A stretch of DNA of 64,000 bases from Ruegeria sp. AD91A (GTDB lineage: Bacteria > Pseudomonadota > Alphaproteobacteria > Rhodobacterales > Rhodobacteraceae): NCBI RefSeq assembly GCF_003443535.1, contig NZ_CP031946.1:496001-560000 (forward strand). The letters are read 5' to 3'. Each line of letters opens with the position of its first letter. The stretch's first letter is position 1. The position numbers were made by a program, and so were the translations under genes. The notes below the pieces were generated by a model. The model saw nothing but the letters and a program-made list of their open reading frames with translations, did not search any database and was not told the origin of the DNA. Below are positions 49,308 through 58,421 of this stretch, in pieces.

Positions 49308-50828
49308 TCAGGGCAGGATACGAAAACGTCGGCGTATTTCGGCGTCTTGCTCTGAGGTGAGATACTCAGGGTGATGCGTGCTTAACACCTCTTGAGCGAC
49401 TTGCCGCGCGGATGACCACGCATCCAGTGCACCGTCTGTTTGCCACGTGCGGGGCTCCTGACGATCGGCGAGCTTCGGATAGAAGTAATCTCGTTCCATG
49501 GCTTCATAGGTTTGCTCGCTGCCCAGAAAGTGCCCCTCGCCCAGAACCGATTGGCATATGGCGTCAAAGCCAAGGTTCGCTTCAGTGACCTCGATCCCGC
49601 GCAAGACGCGATATGTGTGCGAGTGCATTTCGTTGTCCAGAACAAAGGCCTCGAAGCTGACCCCGAGCAGAGATGCCGTCATCCCCGAGCTTTCATAAAT
49701 CAGATTGCCTCCTGCCAGCGCTGCCGCCAGCGATGTGATGCCTTTTTCAGCGCCATGTTGGGCGTCGATGGCCTTGGCATCGGCCATCGAAGCGGCCACA
49801 CCTGATGGCAAGCCCAGCCAGTTCGTGATTTGCGCTGACGCCGCATTCAGGATCGCAGTCTCTCCGCTGCCCCCTGCGAAAGAGCCGGTCCTGAGATCCA
49901 CGATAAAGGGCCAGTTGGAAAAGATCATTGGAAAGCCGGGTTTGATCGTGTTGATCATCACGAGACTGGCCAGCGTTTCGGCCAGTGATTGCGCCAGAAA
50001 TCCGGCCAGAGTTGCCGGGGCAGTTGCGCCCGCCTGCGCGGCCGTGATGCAGGACATCGGTATGTTATGGGCGATGCATTCATAAACCACATCCACGGCA
50101 TCCTCGCCGTATCGCATTGGTGAAATGATCGGACTTATATGCGCTTTGAGGAAGGGGCGTTTGGCGAATTCCCCAGCCCCTCCGGCGACGATGTCCAGCA
50201 TCTCGACGATCGGGCCGACATGTTCCGCCAACGTGAAAGACGTTGCCATTGGCTTGGTTGTGTTGCGTACCAAAGCGTAAACGGTGTTGACGTCCAGATC
50301 GAACACATCGGGGACGTCGGTCGCCACGCAGCACCGGGTGAACCAACTGACATTGGCCAGCGTGTCCTGTAGCCGGGTGAAGTCATGTAGATCGGCCAAT
50401 GTGGACGGGCGATAAAGCCCACTGTTCATATCAAGTGTCTGAACCGCAGCACCGCCGGTGCCAAAATACACGCGGTCGCCACCCACCTCGATGGACCGGT
50501 TTTCATCCCGGCCGTGGAAGGTGAACGTCTTCGCGGCCGAGGTGATGGCCTGTTTGACCATGGAACGGGGAAAAACCAGCCGGTTCTGTTCCCGGTCCTG
50601 AGCCCCCGCTGCCCTGAGGTCGATGGCCAGCCTTTCCGGAACATCTCCCATCCCCAACTCTTCCAGCAGACGCAGCGCGGTGTCGTAAATTTTCTCAATT
50701 TCCGAAATGCTTAAGGGCCTGAATGTCCCGCCTTTCTGACCGGGCGGGCAAGGATCAAAAACGGGCTTGGCCGCACGCTGTGCGTGCCGTGCCTTTCGAC
50801 CGCTTCTTTTGACGCTCTCCGATGGCAT
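49308..50828 (-). CDS. Trimethylamine methyltransferase family protein (MttB-like, non-pyrrolysine)
   Basis: A 506-residue protein of the MttB superfamily. The N-terminal block FRPLSISEIEKIYDTALRLLEELG, the glycine-rich GGDRVYFGTGGAAVQTLD and ISPMRYGEDAVDVVYECI are family features. The frame has no internal amber codon, so it is a non-pyrrolysine member; characterised ones such as MtgB demethylate glycine betaine or related quaternary amines and pass the methyl to a corrinoid protein. No corrinoid protein gene is adjacent, so the acceptor here is unknown. It is divergent from the dimethylglycine-dehydrogenase-like gene. Confidence 0.9.
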   Translation of the reverse strand: MPSESVKRSGRKARHAQRAAKPVFDPCPPGQKGGTFRPLSISEIEKIYDTALRLLEELGMGDVPERLAIDLRAAGAQDREQNRLVFPRSMVKQAITSAAKTFTFHGRDENRSIEVGGDRVYFGTGGAAVQTLDMNSGLYRPSTLADLHDFTRLQDTLANVSWFTRCCVATDVPDVFDLDVNTVYALVRNTTKPMATSFTLAEHVGPIVEMLDIVAGGAGEFAKRPFLKAHISPIISPMRYGEDAVDVVYECIAHNIPMSCITAAQAGATAPATLAGFLAQSLAETLASLVMINTIKPGFPMIFSNWPFIVDLRTGSFAGGSGETAILNAASAQITNWLGLPSGVAASMADAKAIDAQHGAEKGITSLAAALAGGNLIYESSGMTASLLGVSFEAFVLDNEMHSHTYRVLRGIEVTEANLGFDAICQSVLGEGHFLGSEQTYEAMERDYFYPKLADRQEPRTWQTDGALDAWSSARQVAQEVLSTHHPEYLTSEQDAEIRRRFRILP

Positions 50829-50893
50829 TCGTTTACGTTACCTTGCGTTTTCCCGCACCGTAGGACCCAACTTGTCCTGGTATCAAAGAAGAA

Positions 50894-50938
50894 GTGCCGT
50901 TTTCAGAATCCGAAATCGCGGTTTCGATTTTCCGGCAC
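50894..50938. promoter_or_regulatory. Nested inverted repeats in the MttB/DMGDH divergent promoter region
   Basis: GTGCCG at 50894-50899 faces CGGCAC at 50933-50938, enclosing the near-palindrome CGAAATCGCGGTTTCG (50911-50926, 14 of 16 symmetric). Another GTGCCG follows near 50985. This is the only notable symmetry in the 181-bp divergent gap and may bind the LysR-type regulator encoded downstream (inference). Confidence 0.42.
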
Positions 50939-51009
50939 CCGCAATTGCCCTGTTGTCTGCCCATCCCGTTATTCAGCAAGACTGGTGCCGAAAATGAAGG
51001 AGCAGTGCC

Positions 51010-53445
51010 ATGAAGTCGCGTACCAGAGCCGTTGTGATAGGGGGCGGGATCGCCGGGTGTTCGACGCTCTACCACCTGACCCAGGAAGGGTGGACAGATG
51101 TGGTTTTGGTCGAACGGAATGAACTGACCTCGGGCACGACATGGCATTCGGCCGCGCAGGTAACAAATTTTGGCATGAACCAGACGATGGTCGGTCTGAA
51201 ATCTCATTCGATTCATCTGTACAAGGAACTGGCCGACGATCCGGATTACCCTATCAACTATCACCACGCCGACGGTGGGATACGTCTGGCGAATACTGAA
51301 GGACAGATGCAAGGCTATCGTCACTTCGCGTCGATGGCGCGGGGGATGGACGTGCATTTCGAAGTGATCGACGCGGATGAATGTGCCCGGCGACACCCGT
51401 TGATTTCGACCGATAATCTCATCGGCGGGCTTTGGGATCCGTTGGACGGCGACATCGATCCAGCGCAATTGTGCCAGGCCCTTGCGCGCCGGGCACGCAA
51501 GGCGGGTGCCGAGGTGTATCGAAATACGCCGGTGACCGCGCTGACACAGCACAGCGATGACACCTGGACCGTGCATACCGAGCACGGGGATATCGACTGT
51601 GATGTCGTCGTCAACGCCTGCGGCTACAGGGTCAACGAAGTCGGCGCCATGATGGGTGTACATCATCCTGTGTCGTCCATGGAACATCAGTATTTCCTGA
51701 CCGAAGAAATCGAGGCTATCCGGGATGCCGGTCATCGGATGCCGCTGCTGCGCTGCCCGATCAGCGACTATTATTGCCGACAGGAAAAGAACGGGCTGCT
51801 ACTCGGGTTCTACGAGCAGGGATGCAAGACCTGGGGTATGGACGGTATTGATCCGAACTTCGTGAACGCTTTGTGCCCGGATGATCTGGACCGTGTGACC
51901 GATGTGCTGGAAGGGGCCTTCGCGCGCATGCCTGCCTTGATGGAGGTTGGTATTCACACCGTGGTCAACGGGCCAATCACCTACACAATTGACGGGGCGC
52001 CTCTGGTCGGTCCAATCCCGGGAAAACGCAATGCGTTTTGTATCATTGGCCTGCGGGCCGGGCTGGGTGAAGGTGGCGGTCACGGATGGTTGCTGGCACA
52101 GCAGATCGTGCATGGCGAGGCATGTTATGACACGTGGTGCCTCGATCCCCGAAGGTTCGCCGGACATGCAAATGTGGAACTCACGGCACTAAAGGCGATT
52201 GAAGATTATCAGAACGAATTCAGGTTCCACTTTCCGCATGAACATCGCCCTGCGGGCCGACCCGCCAAGACGACCCCTCTGACGCCTGTTCTGGCATCCG
52301 AAGGAGCCGAGTTCACTGTGGTCAACGGGTGGGAGAGGGTGGATTTTATCAAACCCGATCCCGGATTTTCGTCGAAGCTTGGTTTCGATTTTGACGAAAC
52401 CTTCGACTTGGTAGCTGCCGAAGTCGAAAGCATTCGAACCGGCGTCGGGCTTGCAGAGGTCAACGGGTTCAACCGCATCGAGATCACAGGATCCGACAGG
52501 CACGCATTCCTGGACCGGTTGTTTTGTGGATTTGTCTCTCGGCGTGACGGGCGTGTCGGGTTGGGATACCTGTTGAACGACCACGGTATGATCAAGGCAG
52601 AAGCGACGATTGCCAATCTGCCCGCCAGCGACCGGGGACCGGCCCGCGTTTGGTATGGCTCTGCCGCAGCGAGCGAATTTCACGACATGGATTGGTTGCG
52701 GCAACATCTGCGCAGCAATGAAGACGTTCAGTTGCGCAGCCTGACGAACGATCAGACCATTCTGGTTCTGGCCGGCCCGAAGTCGCGTTCTGTCTTGTCA
52801 GCCTGCGCCAGAGGAGATTGGTCGGCAGATGCGTTCCCTTGGCTCAGTGTGCGCGAGTGCTTTGTTGGTATTGCTTCTGCAACGGTTATGAACCTCAGTT
52901 TCTCGGGCGAACTGGCCTACGAAATCCATGTTCCCAACGCCTCGCTCTATGCGGCCTATCTTGCCTTGCGCGAGGCGGGCGAAACGCACGGGCTGAAACT
53001 GTTTGGTGCCAGGGCTGTCGAGTCCATGCGCATGGAGAAGAGTTTTTTGCATTGGAAAGCCGATCTGATCACGGAATTTGATCCCTTTGAAACCGGTCTG
53101 GATCGGTTCGTCCGGTTGGACAAGGGCGCTTTCGTGGGGCGTGATGCCTTATTGAAACGAAAGTCAGAAGGACCACGGCGCAAGCTGGTCCCTCTACGTA
53201 TTGAGTCAACTCTCGGTCCGGCGCATCCTGGGGCTTCTCTGATGCAGGATGATATTGTCGTTGGTACTGTCACGTCCGGCGAATGGGGGCATCGCACGGA
53301 AATGAACCTGGCGCATGCCTTCGTTCATCCGTCCCTGGCGGAGGTTGGCCGCGAATTGGAATTGGATAGTTGCGGGAAACGAATAGGTGCGACGGTTATC
53401 AATCCAAGCCCATACGATCCGGATTTTGCACGTATGAAAGCCTAG
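51010..53445 (+). CDS. FAD-dependent dimethylglycine/sarcosine dehydrogenase-like protein with GcvT domain
   Basis: An 811-residue two-part enzyme. Residues 1-380 are a DAO-type FAD domain with VVIGGGIAGCSTLYHL and TSGTTWHSAAQVTNFG, where the histidine corresponds to the FAD-linked position in this family. The middle and C-terminal halves are an FAO_M linker plus GCV_T and GCV_T_C domains (GLGYLLNDHGMIKAEATI, FSGELAYEIHVP, ARAVESMRMEKSFLHWKADL) that bind tetrahydrofolate and accept the one-carbon unit. It oxidatively demethylates an N-methyl compound such as dimethylglycine or sarcosine. AAGGAG precedes the ATG. Divergent from the MttB-like gene. Confidence 0.92.
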   Translation: MKSRTRAVVIGGGIAGCSTLYHLTQEGWTDVVLVERNELTSGTTWHSAAQVTNFGMNQTMVGLKSHSIHLYKELADDPDYPINYHHADGGIRLANTEGQMQGYRHFASMARGMDVHFEVIDADECARRHPLISTDNLIGGLWDPLDGDIDPAQLCQALARRARKAGAEVYRNTPVTALTQHSDDTWTVHTEHGDIDCDVVVNACGYRVNEVGAMMGVHHPVSSMEHQYFLTEEIEAIRDAGHRMPLLRCPISDYYCRQEKNGLLLGFYEQGCKTWGMDGIDPNFVNALCPDDLDRVTDVLEGAFARMPALMEVGIHTVVNGPITYTIDGAPLVGPIPGKRNAFCIIGLRAGLGEGGGHGWLLAQQIVHGEACYDTWCLDPRRFAGHANVELTALKAIEDYQNEFRFHFPHEHRPAGRPAKTTPLTPVLASEGAEFTVVNGWERVDFIKPDPGFSSKLGFDFDETFDLVAAEVESIRTGVGLAEVNGFNRIEITGSDRHAFLDRLFCGFVSRRDGRVGLGYLLNDHGMIKAEATIANLPASDRGPARVWYGSAAASEFHDMDWLRQHLRSNEDVQLRSLTNDQTILVLAGPKSRSVLSACARGDWSADAFPWLSVRECFVGIASATVMNLSFSGELAYEIHVPNASLYAAYLALREAGETHGLKLFGARAVESMRMEKSFLHWKADLITEFDPFETGLDRFVRLDKGAFVGRDALLKRKSEGPRRKLVPLRIESTLGPAHPGASLMQDDIVVGTVTSGEWGHRTEMNLAHAFVHPSLAEVGRELELDSCGKRIGATVINPSPYDPDFARMKA

Positions 53446-53535
53446 AAACGAGCCTTTCTATCAACTTCACCATTGCCGAAGGGGCAATTCTTTGCTTCGC
53501 TAGTTTCGAACAAATCGAAACAATGGTCGGTTGCC

Positions 53536-54507
53536 GTGTCCAAATCTCTGAGTCTTCGATGGCTGGAAGTTTTTCAGCTGATCGCCAAATCCGGATCGAT
53601 TCAGCAAGTCGCATCAGAAACAGATTTGTCGATCAGCACAGTTTCGAACCACCTGCGCAGCCTTGAAAGCGCGTTGGGCATTGAATTGGTTGACCACGGA
53701 CGCCGCCCCATGGGCCTGACACCGGCAGGCGAGGTATTCGCTCGCTATGTGCGTGAGGGTCTGACTGTGCTGAAGCGCGGTGAGGCCGAAATTCGAACGG
53801 GAAACTGGCAGCATGCGACGGACCTGCGACTGGCTTTGATCGATGATTTTGACAATCAGATCGCGCCCGATCTTGTTCGTTTTCTGGCGCAGGCTCTGCC
53901 GCGTTGCAATTTCCGCCATTTCACACGCCCCAGCCACGAAATTCTTGCCAAACTTCAGGAACACAAGCTTGACGTAGGCGTCGCCACTCGACCACTGGGT
54001 CGTACTGAGGGGCTGATCGAATACCCTTTGATGAGAGACCCCTTCATCGTCGTGGTTCCCAACAAGTTTGAAGGGTCTCCTGAAGAGCTGTTTAATCCAG
54101 ATGCCAACCTGCCTTTGTTGAGGTATTCGCGTGACTATGTGATCGGCAAGCAGATCGAAACGCAGTTGACCCGGAGCAAATACAGCCTGCCCAACCGGTT
54201 TGAGCTGGAGTGTAATCAATCCATCATCGGCTTGGTTGCGCAGGGCAGCGGGTGGGCAATCACGACCGCCGCGTGTTTTCACCGAACGCAGAGGTTTCAC
54301 AACAGCGTAAAGGCTATGCCATTTCCCGGTAGCAACTTCGTTCGCACAGTGTCGCTGTTTACAACTGAAGTATACCCGGCAACGACATCGGTGCTGATCC
54401 AGAAGGCCATGAGCAAATTGATACGTCAGCATTTCACAAGACCGATGTGCGCCCGGCACAATTGGCTGAAAAATGAATTCCGTACCATGGAGATTGAGGG
54501 TGTGTAA
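53536..54507 (+). CDS. LysR-family transcriptional regulator
   Basis: A 323-residue regulator using the GTG at 53536 (a TTG at 53473 is an alternative). The helix-turn-helix SLRWLEVFQLIAKSGSIQQVASETDLSIS, then VSNHLRSLESALGIELVDHGRRPMGLT is canonical, and the effector domain follows. It lies downstream of the dehydrogenase/GcvT gene on the same strand, so it is the best candidate regulator of the methylated-amine genes. The inducer is unknown. Confidence 0.88.
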   Translation: MSKSLSLRWLEVFQLIAKSGSIQQVASETDLSISTVSNHLRSLESALGIELVDHGRRPMGLTPAGEVFARYVREGLTVLKRGEAEIRTGNWQHATDLRLALIDDFDNQIAPDLVRFLAQALPRCNFRHFTRPSHEILAKLQEHKLDVGVATRPLGRTEGLIEYPLMRDPFIVVVPNKFEGSPEELFNPDANLPLLRYSRDYVIGKQIETQLTRSKYSLPNRFELECNQSIIGLVAQGSGWAITTAACFHRTQRFHNSVKAMPFPGSNFVRTVSLFTTEVYPATTSVLIQKAMSKLIRQHFTRPMCARHNWLKNEFRTMEIEGV

Positions 54508-55054
54508 CCCGATTTGACCTGGCCGCCAAACAGATGGCGGCTGAGGACACTTGAAAACAGTCGCTTGCGATATCCGCCTGCGGGATTTGTAATCCTTCCA
54601 CCGGTTTCTTCTGCCTGCTTTACGCATCGCCAGGACGAGAGTTGACCTGAGTCCCAAGGTTCTACCACACTCACGGAGTATCCTTGGGTTTGGTTTGATG
54701 GTCTTGCGTAGCCCGTTTGATCATGGCGGTTGCGGGGGCAGCAGTGTTGGCCGCCTTGAACCTGATCTATTGCGTGAAAGCATCCGGGAAATACCGGACC
54801 GCATTCGCTGTGGCAGGCGTTTTGCACCTTCTGGCATTGATACTATTCAGCAATGTCTCGATGGTCTCAACGGTGTTGATGCTTGCTCGGCTTTGATTGG
54901 GTATGCAGTGTTGGTGGTTCGCAAACCGGACAGACGTTCGAAATGCAGTCTCCGTTGGTGGGCTCTTTTCGAAAGACTGTCGAATTCGTCTCGCCTCCGG
55001 CTCAAAGCGCTTCTAGTCTCTGAACAACAGGCAATCACGTCAACAGGAAGCCAA
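54508..55054. other. Mostly non-coding region between lysR and ahpD-like genes
   Basis: Apart from one short hydrophobic frame (54723-54896, listed separately) nothing gene-like is seen. An open frame running into the AhpD-like gene from 54695 has Cys/Arg-rich, unnatural composition and no ribosome-binding site. Confidence 0.4.
54723..54896 (+). CDS. Possible 57-residue membrane protein
   Basis: From the ATG at 54723 a short frame encodes two strongly hydrophobic segments, MAVAGAAVLAALNLIYCV and FAVAGVLHLLALILFSNVS, with a short charged turn (KASGKYR) between them. That composition is unlikely for random DNA in this frame. There is no obvious Shine-Dalgarno sequence and no recognisable family, so it could be a real small membrane protein or a remnant. 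Confidence 0.35.
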   Translation: MAVAGAAVLAALNLIYCVKASGKYRTAFAVAGVLHLLALILFSNVSMVSTVLMLARL

Positions 55055-55663
55055 ATGAGCTGGATCAGAACAATCCCATTCGAGCAGGCCACAGGCAGGC
55101 TGAAGAAACTCTACGACCGCGTCACGGGTCCGGACAACAATGTGGACAATATCATGATGGCGCATTCGTTGCGGCCGCATTCGATGGAAGGCCACATGGC
55201 GATCTACAAGGCAGTGCTGCATCACTCGGGCAACAAGATACCGAAGTGGTTCCTCGAGATGCTGGGCGTGTGGGTTAGTTCTCTGAACCGATGTGGATAT
55301 TGCGTCGAACACCATTTCGCGGGTTTGCAGCGTTTGCTGGGCGATGAAGAGCGAGGAAATGCGATCCGGGCGGCGATTGAGGCGCGCGATCCGGCAGCCG
55401 CCCCGTTGGACGCAGCGCAAGTGGCGGCGATGACCTATGCACGCAAGTTGACTGAGGCTCCGGACGATCTAGTCGAAGCGGATGTGACCGCTCTGCGTGA
55501 CGCGGGGTGGGACGATGGAGAAATCCTTGAGATCAATCAGGTCTGTTCTTACTTTTCCTATGCGAACCGGACAGTTCTGGGGCTGGGATGTTCAACGGAG
55601 GGGGACATGCTGGGTTTGTCGCCCAATAACTCGGACAACCCTGACGATTGGGGGCATCGATAA
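55055..55663 (+). CDS. Peroxidase-related AhpD-like protein (carboxymuconolactone decarboxylase family)
   Basis: A 202-residue all-helical protein with the AhpD redox motif CGYCVEHH (Cys80, Cys83 and a following Glu/His relay), as in alkylhydroperoxidase-type disulfide reductases. The start at 55055 is set by AACAGGAAGCCAA just upstream. The second half shows AQVAAMTYARKLTEAPDDL and NQVCSYFSYANRTVLGLGC, typical of the uncharacterised peroxidase-related branch. It stands alone after the lysR gene and could protect against peroxide made by nearby flavin oxidases (inference). Confidence 0.88.
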   Translation: MSWIRTIPFEQATGRLKKLYDRVTGPDNNVDNIMMAHSLRPHSMEGHMAIYKAVLHHSGNKIPKWFLEMLGVWVSSLNRCGYCVEHHFAGLQRLLGDEERGNAIRAAIEARDPAAAPLDAAQVAAMTYARKLTEAPDDLVEADVTALRDAGWDDGEILEINQVCSYFSYANRTVLGLGCSTEGDMLGLSPNNSDNPDDWGHR

Positions 55664-56019
55664 AGCCTGAAGCAAGGGGTATCGGCAGATCCGGTGCGCT
55701 TTACGGGCGCCAGCTTTGGCCATGGCCACGTCGGCCGAGGCCGGCTTAAAAATATGTTATTGAGGATTCAGGCAAGGTCCGCTCGGGCGTCTCTAAACTC
55801 GGCGAATTTTTGCAACGTCAACTGCTTTGGCGCATCAGGCTTGCGCCGGTTCGGAAACAAATCGACTGGCGTCGCAGCTTGAAATACGGTGTCCGTATCG
55901 GAACCTCTGATCCGGTGTGGAAATCATGGGTTTTTGAGGCATCAATTTGACCCCAATCAAAGCGCATCCTTGGCCTTTCTGCTAGCTCCCTTTCGGGACA
56001 ACAGAAAAGGAAAGATTTC
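55664..56019. other. Intergenic region before ppk2
   Basis: No gene or clear structural element supported. The last bases CAGAAAAGGAAAGATTTC provide the ribosome-binding site of ppk2. Confidence 0.4.
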
Positions 56020-56943
56020 ATGGATGCCATTGCTCGGGTCAAAGTAGATTCAACTCAGACCAAGACTGGGCCGACCCCGGTTGCAGAGGTCGCAGAACCC
56101 AGCCCGGAAAAGATCCGGCAGGCGTTTGAAAGCGGCAAGTACCCCTATGGTCGCAAGATGGCGCGGTCGGTGTACGAAGAACAGAAGGCCAAATTGCAAG
56201 CAGAGTTGCTGAAGGTTCAGCTGTGGGCTCAGGAAACCGGGCAGCGCTTCGTTCTGCTGTTCGAAGGGCGCGATGCTGCTGGCAAGGGCGGTACGATAAA
56301 ACGGTTCATGGAGCATCTAAATCCGCGTCAGGCTCGGGTCGTTGCCTTGAATAAACCCACTTGGGAAGAAAAGGGGCAATGGTATTATCAGCGCTATGTT
56401 CAGGAACTGCCAACAGTTGGCGAAATGGTGTTCTATGACCGATCCTGGTACAACCGCGCGGGTGTCGAGCGGGTGATGGGTTTTTGCTCTCCCAACGAAT
56501 ATCTGGAGTTCATGCGGCAGACGCCGGAGTTGGAACGGATGCTGGTGCGGTCGGGCATCCAGCTCTACAAATATTGGTTCTCGGTCACGCAGGAAGAACA
56601 GCAGCGTCGCTTCAAAAGTCGAGAGATTGATCCCCTGAAACAGTGGAAGCTGTCGCCGATCGACAAGGCGAGCCTCAGCAAGTGGGATGACTATACCGAG
56701 GCGAAAGAGGCCATGTTTTTTTACACCGATACGGCTGATGCGCCGTGGACGATCATCAAGTCGAATGACAAGAAGCGCGCGCGCCTGAATTGTATGCGGC
56801 ATTTCCTGTCGACGCTGGACTACCCGGGTAAGGATCACGACACTGTGGGTGAACCCGATCCGTTGATCGTGGGGCAGGCGCATCACGTCATCCACCGGTC
56901 CGAGCATATTTTGGGTACAGCATTGCACCCGGACGCCCGTTAA
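56020..56943 (+). CDS. ppk2: Polyphosphate kinase 2 (PPK2)
   Basis: A 307-residue cytoplasmic kinase that transfers phosphate between polyphosphate and nucleotides. Walker A is EGRDAAGKGGT near residues 82-92; the lid/Walker B region is FYDRSWYNRAGVERVMGFC. YYQRYVQELP and KYWFSVTQEEQQRRFKSR complete the PPK2 class I pattern. AAAGGAAAG precedes the ATG. A GC-rich hairpin follows the stop. It stands alone and is an ordinary housekeeping or stress gene. Confidence 0.95.
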   Translation: MDAIARVKVDSTQTKTGPTPVAEVAEPSPEKIRQAFESGKYPYGRKMARSVYEEQKAKLQAELLKVQLWAQETGQRFVLLFEGRDAAGKGGTIKRFMEHLNPRQARVVALNKPTWEEKGQWYYQRYVQELPTVGEMVFYDRSWYNRAGVERVMGFCSPNEYLEFMRQTPELERMLVRSGIQLYKYWFSVTQEEQQRRFKSREIDPLKQWKLSPIDKASLSKWDDYTEAKEAMFFYTDTADAPWTIIKSNDKKRARLNCMRHFLSTLDYPGKDHDTVGEPDPLIVGQAHHVIHRSEHILGTALHPDAR

Positions 56944-56949
56944 CCGCCA

Positions 56950-56982
56950 CGGTGCCTGCTCTTGCCGTGTGAGTAGGCACCG
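56950..56982 (+). other. Strong hairpin after ppk2
   Basis: CGGTGCCTGCTC (56950-56961) pairs with GAGTAGGCACCG (56971-56982), twelve pairs with one G-U and a nine-base loop. There is no T-run afterwards, so Rho-independent termination is doubtful; mRNA end protection is plausible. Confidence 0.5.
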
Positions 56983-57014
56983 GAGTCTCATATTGAAATT
57001 TTGGTGATCTTCTC

Positions 57015-58421
57015 TTGTCCCGCGCCAAGCCCGCGCATATGGCTGGTGCAATGACAAAAGTGATGACATATCCGGCCCACTTTCGGGCGATTGCCGTGCT
57101 TGGCCTGCCGTTGGTCGGTGGCCATCTGGCGCAGTTTGCCATCGGCCTGACCGACACTATTATGCTGGGCTGGTACGGGGTCGAGGCGCTGGCAGCCGTT
57201 ACCTTGGCCAGCAGCTATTATTTCGTTTTGTTTTTGTTTGGCGCGGGGTTCGGTTGGGCTGTTATGCCAATGGTCGCCACCGCGGCGGCAGAAGGGGACG
57301 AAACCAGCATTCGCCGCTCGACCCGTATGGGGCTGTGGTTGTCGCTGCTGTACGCTGCGGTGGTAATGCCTTTGTTGTGGTGGTCCTATCCGATCCTGAT
57401 CGCCATGAAGCAAGAGCCGCATATTGCTGAAACCGCGTCAGAATATCTGCGCATTGCCGGTTGGGGGTTGTTTCCGGCGCTTATCGTGATGGTGCTGAAA
57501 TCCTACCTTGCGGCTCTGGAGCGAACGCAGATTGTTCTGTGGATCACGGTTGCGGCGGCGGTTGTGAACGGGTTTACCAACTATGCGCTGATCTTTGGCA
57601 ACTGGGGCGCCCCGGAACTGGGCGTGATGGGCGCAGCGATCGCGTCGATCGCGACGCAGGTCGTTTCACTGGTCGCGGTTGTTTTCTATGTGGTCCAGAC
57701 CCTGCCGGAACACAGCCTGTTCCAACGCTTCTGGCGGCCGGATTGGGAAATGTTCATCAGCGTATGGAAACTGGGCGTGCCCATTGGTCTGACCACCCTG
57801 GCCGAGGTGTCGCTGTTTGCAACATCAGCCGTAATGATGGGCTGGCTGGGTCAGGTCCCTCTGGCCGCGCACGGGATTGCCCTGAATCTGGCGTCGGCCA
57901 CCTTCATGGTACATCTGGGGCTGTCCAATGCGGCCACCATCCGGGCCGGCAACGCGTTGGGCCGCCGGGACAAGGCGCATCTGGAAAAAGGTGCAATTGC
58001 TGTGACGGGCATGTCGCTGGTCATGTCCGTTGTGACCGTCATCCTGTTCCTGACATACGCCGAGCCGCTGATTTCTCTGTTCATGGAGGCCGATGATCCG
58101 CAGCGCGGACAAATTCTGGCTATCGGGACCGGATTACTGGCCATGGCTGCACTGTTTCAACTGGTCGACGGGGCTCAGGTAATTGCGCTGGGTCTGCTGC
58201 GCGGGTTGCAGGATGCCAAGATTCCCATGGTTATGGCGGCGCTCAGCTATTGGGTAGTGGGAATTCCGGCGTCATATTATTTCGGCTTCGTCCGTCAGAT
58301 GGACGGCATCGGTGTCTGGCTGGGATTGGTGCTTGGTCTGGCCTTCGCGGCGGTACTGCTGATGGCCCGGTTCTGGTTGCATTCGGTGCGGCAGATGCAG
58401 GCGCCGGCAGAGCCTGCTTAA
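57015..58421 (+). CDS. MATE-family efflux transporter (NorM-like)
   Basis: A 468-residue protein with 12 helices in two homologous halves. Typical NorM-type stretches are LPLVGGHLAQFAIGLTDTIML, AAVTLASSYYFVLFLFGAGF and LLRGLQDAKIPMVMAALSYW. It exports cationic drugs or metabolites in exchange for Na+ or H+. The start is uncertain: TTG at 57015 gives the frame used here, while ATG at 57051 is twelve codons shorter. It converges with and overlaps the stop of a small hypothetical gene by four bases. Confidence 0.92.
   Translation: MSRAKPAHMAGAMTKVMTYPAHFRAIAVLGLPLVGGHLAQFAIGLTDTIMLGWYGVEALAAVTLASSYYFVLFLFGAGFGWAVMPMVATAAAEGDETSIRRSTRMGLWLSLLYAAVVMPLLWWSYPILIAMKQEPHIAETASEYLRIAGWGLFPALIVMVLKSYLAALERTQIVLWITVAAAVVNGFTNYALIFGNWGAPELGVMGAAIASIATQVVSLVAVVFYVVQTLPEHSLFQRFWRPDWEMFISVWKLGVPIGLTTLAEVSLFATSAVMMGWLGQVPLAAHGIALNLASATFMVHLGLSNAATIRAGNALGRRDKAHLEKGAIAVTGMSLVMSVVTVILFLTYAEPLISLFMEADDPQRGQILAIGTGLLAMAALFQLVDGAQVIALGLLRGLQDAKIPMVMAALSYWVVGIPASYYFGFVRQMDGIGVWLGLVLGLAFAAVLLMARFWLHSVRQMQAPAEPA

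Noticed and set aside
49308..50828. Pyrrolysine-containing MttB
   Set aside because: The frame has no internal TAG and no pyl genes are present; it is a non-pyrrolysine member.
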